A model generated the notes under the pieces. That model was not told where the DNA came from. It worked only from the letters and a program-made list of their open reading frames with translations, and did no database searches. The position numbers and the translations under genes were made by a program. A DNA stretch of 58,478 nt, taken from Chloroflexota bacterium (GTDB lineage: Bacteria; Chloroflexota; Anaerolineae; Aggregatilineales; Phototrophicaceae). Below are positions 55,235-58,478 of the stretch, in pieces (positions within the stretch are counted from its first letter, which is position 1; each line of letters begins with the position of its first letter). The stretch is from contig JAPOVL010000018.1 of NCBI GenBank assembly GCA_026708115.1, positions 1-58,478 of the forward strand, in the 5' to 3' direction.

Positions 55235-56009
55235 CGGATCCCTCCCAGCCGGACAGCCGTATCGGCAGGCCTTTGTCATGCAAATATTGCTTGAGCTCGG
55301 CGATGCGCATTTCATTGAAGTGAAAGAGCGTCGCCGCCAAAGCCGCGTCCGCGCCGCCTTCTTCCAGCGCCTCGCGGAAGTGCTCTTTCCTGCCGGCGCC
55401 GCCCGATGCGATCACCGGGATCGATACCGCATCCGCTACCGCCTGCGTCATCTCAATATCATATCCCGATTTGGTGCCGTCCTTATCCATGCTCGTCAGC
55501 AATATCTCCCCGGCCCCGCGGTCCTCGACCTCTTTCGCCCAGGGAACGGCTTCCTTGTCGGTCGGGATGCGGCCGCCGTTGATGTGAACAAGCCATTTGC
55601 CGTCGACCCGGCGCGGGTCGATCGCCACCACGATGCATTGACTGCCAAAACCCCAGGCCCCCGAGGAGATCAATTCCGGGTTGCGGACGGCGGCGCTATT
55701 GATCGAGACTTTGTCCGCCCCCGCCAACAGCGTCTCGCGTATATCGTCGCTGGTGCGGATGCCTCCCCCGACGCAAAAGGGAATGAAGATGCTGTCCGCC
55801 ACTTGTTTCACCATTTCCAGCCTGGTCTTGCGCGCCTCGTGCGAGGCGGTGATGTCAAGGAAAACCAGCTCGTCAGCGCCTTCCCGGTCATAAACCACCG
55901 CCTGCTCGACCGGGTCGCCGGCATCGCGCAGGTCAATGAAATTGACGCCTTTGACCACGCGCCCGTCCTTCACGTCCAGACAAGGTATGATTCGCTTCGC
56001 CAACATCAT
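55224..56009 (-). CDS. hisF: Imidazole glycerol-phosphate synthase, cyclase subunit
   Basis: 261 residues, TIM barrel: [33 protein letters not shown], and [15 protein letters not shown]. Works with HisH, which supplies ammonia. It overlaps the hisA stop by 4 nt. Confidence 0.96.
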   Translation of the reverse strand: MMLAKRIIPCLDVKDGRVVKGVNFIDLRDAGDPVEQAVVYDREGADELVFLDITASHEARKTRLEMVKQVADSIFIPFCVGGGIRTSDDIRETLLAGADKVSINSAAVRNPELISSGAWGFGSQCIVVAIDPRRVDGKWLVHINGGRIPTDKEAVPWAKEVEDRGAGEILLTSMDKDGTKSGYDIEMTQAVADAVSIPVIASGGAGRKEHFREALEEGGADAALAATLFHFNEMRIAELKQYLHDKGLPIRLSGWEGSDAS

Positions 56010-56731
56010 CCGTCCCCTTTCGCCGCTCGCAGGGCATCCCCCAGCGAGATCCTTTTCTGATACAGCGCCATGCCGATAATCGCGCCCGCCACGACGCCGC
56101 TTGCGGCCAGCCGCTCAATTTCTCCCGCGCTGCTTATGCCGCCCGACGCGATCACCCGCAGCCCGGTCTCCCGCGCCAGCGCGACCGTATCCTCAATGTT
56201 CGCGCCGCTTAACATGCCGTCTCGTTTGACATCGGTATACAGCGCATGCCGTACGCCCTGCGTGACGAACCAACTGCCAATTTCCACCGGCGACGCCGTC
56301 GACAACGCCGTCCAGCCGTGCGTGGTCACCTTGCCGTCCCTTGCGTCCAGGGCGACGCCAACAGCCTCGGCGCCAAAGCGGCCCAGCGCCTCGACGACCT
56401 CCTCCGGCTGCTTGACCGCCAGCGTCCCCAGCATGACGCGCGCGGCCCCCGCGTCAAGCGCCTCGCCCAGCGCCTGCAAATCGCGCACCCCGCCGGCAAA
56501 CTGCACGCTCACATCAAGTTTGGCAACCGCCTCCAGGACCCGCATGTTGTCGTTGGCCGCCGCAAAGGCGCCATCCAGATTGACCATGTGTATCCATTCC
56601 GCTCCCTGGTCAATCCAGGCTTGCGCTGTCGCTGCCGGATTGTTGCTGAAGACCGTTTCTTGGCGCAAGTCCCCTTCGCGCAATCGCACGACCTTCCCGT
56701 CATGCAGGTCAATTGCCGGGTAGATTATCAT
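56006..56731 (-). CDS. hisA: ProFAR isomerase
   Basis: 241 residues, TIM barrel: [55 protein letters not shown]. It isomerises ProFAR to PRFAR for HisF/HisH. A family A repeat separates it from hisH. Confidence 0.96.
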   Translation of the reverse strand: MIIYPAIDLHDGKVVRLREGDLRQETVFSNNPAATAQAWIDQGAEWIHMVNLDGAFAAANDNMRVLEAVAKLDVSVQFAGGVRDLQALGEALDAGAARVMLGTLAVKQPEEVVEALGRFGAEAVGVALDARDGKVTTHGWTALSTASPVEIGSWFVTQGVRHALYTDVKRDGMLSGANIEDTVALARETGLRVIASGGISSAGEIERLAASGVVAGAIIGMALYQKRISLGDALRAAKGDG

Positions 56732-56754
56732 CGGCTCACTCCCGTTTGCCTAAA

Positions 56755-56830
56755 CCGCCTCGCCCATGCGACGAGGCGGCTTGCTATTCTGCCTGGGCGC
56801 GACGGACCGTTTCGCCGTCGCCGAGCGGCT
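56755..56830. repeat. Dispersed repeat family A, copy 6, overlapping the hisH 3' end
   Basis: Strong hairpin CCGCCTCGCCCATGCGACGA then GGCGG (56755-56779), followed by CTTGCTATTCTGCCTGGGCG and the tail GTCGCCGAGCGGCT. The hisH stop and its last 15 or so codons lie inside the repeat. Confidence 0.65.
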
Positions 56831-57437
56831 CGATTCTCAGGAAGTTCTTCAATATCCGCAGCCCATTGACTTGACTTTTTTCGGGATGAAACTGCACGCC
56901 GTATATGCTGCCGCATTGCACAGCCGCGGCGAATTCCAGCCCGTAATCAACCGCGGCGATGGTCGCGCCCGCGTCCTGCGGGGCGCAATAATAGCTGTGC
57001 ACAAAGTACACGCGGCTGCCTTGGTCAAGCCCGCGAAACAATGCCGAGCGGCCTTTGAAATTGAGCTGGTTCCAGCCCATATGCGGCACCTTGCGGTCGG
57101 GAAACTGCGGAAAGCGCAGCACCCGCCCCGGTATCAGGCCCAGGCCCTGGTGCTCGCCCATCTCCTCGCCGACATCAAAGAGCATTTGCATGCCGACGCA
57201 GATGCCCAGATAAGGGACGCCGGCGGCAAGCGCGTCCAGCAAGGGCGCCACCAGATCGCGCCGGCGCATCTGCTCCATGCTGGCCCCAAAGGCGCCCACG
57301 CCCGGCAAGATGATCTTGGACGCGCCCGCCAGCTGCGAGCCATGCTGCGCCAGGCGCAGATTATCCGCCCGCAGGTGCTTGAGCGCATGCAGTACGCTCC
57401 TGAGGTTTCCCGCTCCATAATCGATAACTGCCAGCAT
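56784..57437 (-). CDS. hisH: Imidazole glycerol-phosphate synthase, glutaminase subunit
   Basis: 217 residues from the ATG at 57437 (GGGAGAAC upstream). Class I amidotransferase: oxyanion part LPGVGAFGASM, nucleophile Cys in PYLGICVGMQMLF, and VQFHPEKSQ with the His/Glu of the triad. The last residues (PLGDGETVRRAQAE) are encoded by a family A repeat and lie beyond the usual end. First structural gene of the his operon, directly behind the attenuator. Confidence 0.95.
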   Translation of the reverse strand: MLAVIDYGAGNLRSVLHALKHLRADNLRLAQHGSQLAGASKIILPGVGAFGASMEQMRRRDLVAPLLDALAAGVPYLGICVGMQMLFDVGEEMGEHQGLGLIPGRVLRFPQFPDRKVPHMGWNQLNFKGRSALFRGLDQGSRVYFVHSYYCAPQDAGATIAAVDYGLEFAAAVQCGSIYGVQFHPEKSQVNGLRILKNFLRIEPLGDGETVRRAQAE

Positions 57438-57459
57438 GCCTGTTCTCCCAATATCAACG

Positions 57460-57484
57460 AAAAAGCCCCGCAAAGGAGCGAGGC
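57460..57484 (-). terminator. his attenuator: intrinsic terminator
   Basis: GCCTCGC (57478-57484) pairs with GCGGGGC (57465-57471), one G-U pair, loop TCCTTT, followed by TTTTT. It lies 23 nt before the hisH ATG. Confidence 0.87.
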
Positions 57485-57534
57485 GTCAGCGACAAATCAA
57501 ATGGCGTGAAGGGCCCAGTCCTTAGAACGCTCCT
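57474..57534 (-). promoter_or_regulatory. his attenuator: antiterminator pairing
   Basis: AGGAGCG in the last codons of the leader (57528-57534) is complementary to CGCTCCT (57474-57480), which includes the end of the terminator 5' arm and its loop. 7 bp, weaker than the ilv case but in the same geometry. Confidence 0.65.
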
Positions 57535-57593
57535 GTTGCGGATGACACATGATGGTGATGATGGCGCAGGGACTGCTTCACGGCCGTTTCCAT
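57522..57593 (-). CDS. hisL: His-operon leader peptide with five His codons
   Basis: 23 codons starting METAVKQSLR, then HHHHH, then VSSATGAF and stop. The codons are CAT CAT CAC CAT CAT. It lies between a consensus promoter and an intrinsic terminator upstream of hisH, as in enterobacterial hisL. The 5' leader before its ATG is only about 10 nt and no good ribosome site is present, so it may be translated nearly leaderless. Confidence 0.88.
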   Translation of the reverse strand: METAVKQSLRHHHHHVSSATGAF

Positions 57594-57609
57594 TCGACTC
57601 AATGCGGGC

Positions 57610-57638
57610 ATTATATGGGACCTGGTACTTGCTGTCAA
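57610..57638 (-). promoter_or_regulatory. his operon promoter, perfect consensus
   Basis: TTGACA (57633-57638), 17 nt, TATAAT (57610-57615). Both hexamers and the spacer are the exact sigma-70 consensus. Confidence 0.9.
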
Positions 57639-57768
57639 TGAACAACACGCCGGGATTTCCAGGGCAACCCCCCTATCCCAAAAAAACCAACCCCTTACCG
57701 GCCAACTCTGGCCAGCACACAACACAGCCCTCCGCCTCTACGCGACCAACGAAACATCTGTACCTTCA

Positions 57769-58075
57769 GTAGCACCAACAAAGTCCCACAACGCCAAAAT
57801 AACAGCCGGCCGTAGAGGCGACCTGCTGAAACGCCCGAAAACTACATGCCTCTGCTGGCTTTTCTCTGTGCCTCGGTAGCACCAACAAAGTCATGCAACT
57901 ACATAATAAGAGTCGCCCGTAGGGGCGAGCCTGTGGCTCGCCCGCGCTCCATATCTGCGAATGTCCGCATTGCCTTCGAAAATGGAACAAACACAATTCT
58001 GCCTCCGTAGCACCAACAAAATCACGCAACTCCAAAATAACAACCGGCCGTAGGGGCGAGCCCGTGGCTCGCCCG
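57769..58075. repeat. Three direct copies of a 107-131-nt repeat carrying family C palindromes
   Basis: GTAGCACCAACAAAGTC begins copies at 57769, 57876 and 58007. The second and third contain GTAGGGGCGAGCCTGTGGCT then CGCCC (57919, 58050); the first has a decayed version. The 57639-58478 region holds no gene that I can support. Confidence 0.75.
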
Positions 58076-58118
58076 CCCCAGTTCGAAATCCCGCGATCTC
58101 CCGGATACCCGCGCTATG

Positions 58119-58390
58119 CTCGCTCCCCCTCTCCCCTTGTGGGATTTCCGCCCCCCGCTTAGCGCTGAGGACATGACAGCTTTGATTCGATTAGCTAGGA
58201 AAGCGACAGGACAACGATCACAAGCATCTTATTGGGCGAAAACTGTAGGGGCGACTCTGTGAGTCGCCCGAAATCGCCACAGAAATTACAAGTTTTGCAA
58301 CGGTATTCCGCCAAGCTAAAACCTGTCATGTCCTCAGCCGCTTAGCGGGGGGACCGAGGGGGGCACAGGGCCGGGGGGTGAGGGTTATAA
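58119..58390. repeat. Family B GC-rich repeat, split by the MITE-like element
   Basis: The left half TCGCTCCCCCTCTCCCCTTG.. ends in the CCGCTTAGCG palindrome centre; the right half continues GGGGGACCGAGGGGGGCACA.. after the insertion. Confidence 0.75.
58155..58347. mobile_element. MITE-like element in a family B repeat
   Basis: The 173-bp element spans 58165-58337. Its ends CTGAGGACATGACAG and CTGTCATGTCCTCAG are perfect 15-bp inverted repeats. It is flanked by a perfect 10-bp duplication CCGCTTAGCG (58155-58164, 58338-58347). Removing the element and one duplicate restores the family B centre seen at 54.8 kb exactly. It has no ORF and contains a family C palindrome (58245-58269). TIR and duplication length suggest mobilisation by an IS4-type transposase, which is inference. 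Confidence 0.88.
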
Positions 58391-58478
58391 TCCCCAAACC
58401 TGAGAACAAACTTACACCCCATACCAGAACATCCGTGCTAACCTCAGCCCACAACACGCTCAATCATGTCAATATATT

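Noticed and set aside
57522..57725. 67-codon minus-strand frame starting at 57725
   Set aside because: Its first part lies upstream of the perfect promoter. Only the last 23 codons, from the ATG at 57593, make sense, as the His leader.
57766..58035. 89-codon minus-strand frame in the right-hand repeat region
   Set aside because: It is built from direct repeat copies and palindromes, has no ribosome site, and has odd composition.

Overview
The window reads as about 58 kb of chromosome from a Chloroflexota bacterium, most likely of the Anaerolineae type. This is inferred from gene content and style, since no rRNA marker is present. The pointers are a Thr/Pro/Ala-rich surface repeat protein, a BTAD-type regulator with a degenerate ATPase, a PG_binding_4/beta-lactamase-fold enzyme, a secreted protein with a C-x3-CW tail domain, and intergenic spaces crowded with GC-rich palindromic repeats. 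Almost everything is housekeeping and amino-acid metabolism. No phage, CRISPR array, rRNA operon or intact transposase gene was found.

Layout. 1-5.1 kb: a sensor-kinase-like protein and, 2 nt downstream, a repeat-rich membrane-anchored protein that runs off the left edge. 5.4-8.3 kb: Nudix hydrolase, serine hydrolase, STAS protein and a small membrane protein. 8.4-13.6 kb: Mrp ATPase and an iscX-nuoB-nuoCD-nuoI cluster. 13.8-19.1 kb: thrB, thrC, a Cys/Met-metabolism PLP enzyme under a SAM-I riboswitch, and murA. 19.1-33.4 kb: a branched-chain amino-acid operon (ilvE-ilvB-ilvN-ilvC-leuA-leuC-leuD-cimA-leuB, minus strand) preceded by argG-argH. 33.7-41.0 kb: glycosyltransferase, acyltransferase, sulfurtransferase, an alpha/beta-hydrolase/acyl-CoA-ligase fusion and a LON-domain protein. 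41.5-45.1 kb: an SGNH-protein/small-membrane-protein/carbamoyltransferase/DUF5989 cassette. 45.3-54.1 kb: gyrB, tRNA-Arg, BTAD regulator, fadD, thioesterase and a double DsbA-like protein. 54.2-57.6 kb: a his operon (hisH-hisA-hisF-hisI-hisE). 57.6-58.5 kb: non-coding repeats, including a MITE-like insertion.

The most interesting signals are regulatory. Two operons carry complete, previously unannotated ribosome-mediated attenuators that can be read directly from the DNA. The ilv-leu operon has a consensus promoter, a 25-codon leader peptide with an unbroken run of 11 Leu/Ile/Val codons, an antiterminator arm directly after the leader stop, and an intrinsic terminator. The his operon has a perfect TTGACA-17-TATAAT promoter, a 23-codon leader with five consecutive His codons, an antiterminator arm in the leader's last codons, and a terminator. 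A SAM-I riboswitch with its own terminator controls the methionine-pathway enzyme. So three amino-acid systems in one window each use premature termination, but sense different signals.

Other points: a shared C-terminal tail on two Complex I subunits, degenerate catalytic residues in several signalling proteins, and several dispersed repeat families. One of these (family A here) supplies the last codons of hisH, and another (family B) is interrupted by a 173-bp element with 15-bp inverted repeats and a 10-bp target duplication. All functional calls come from reading motifs; no database search was possible.
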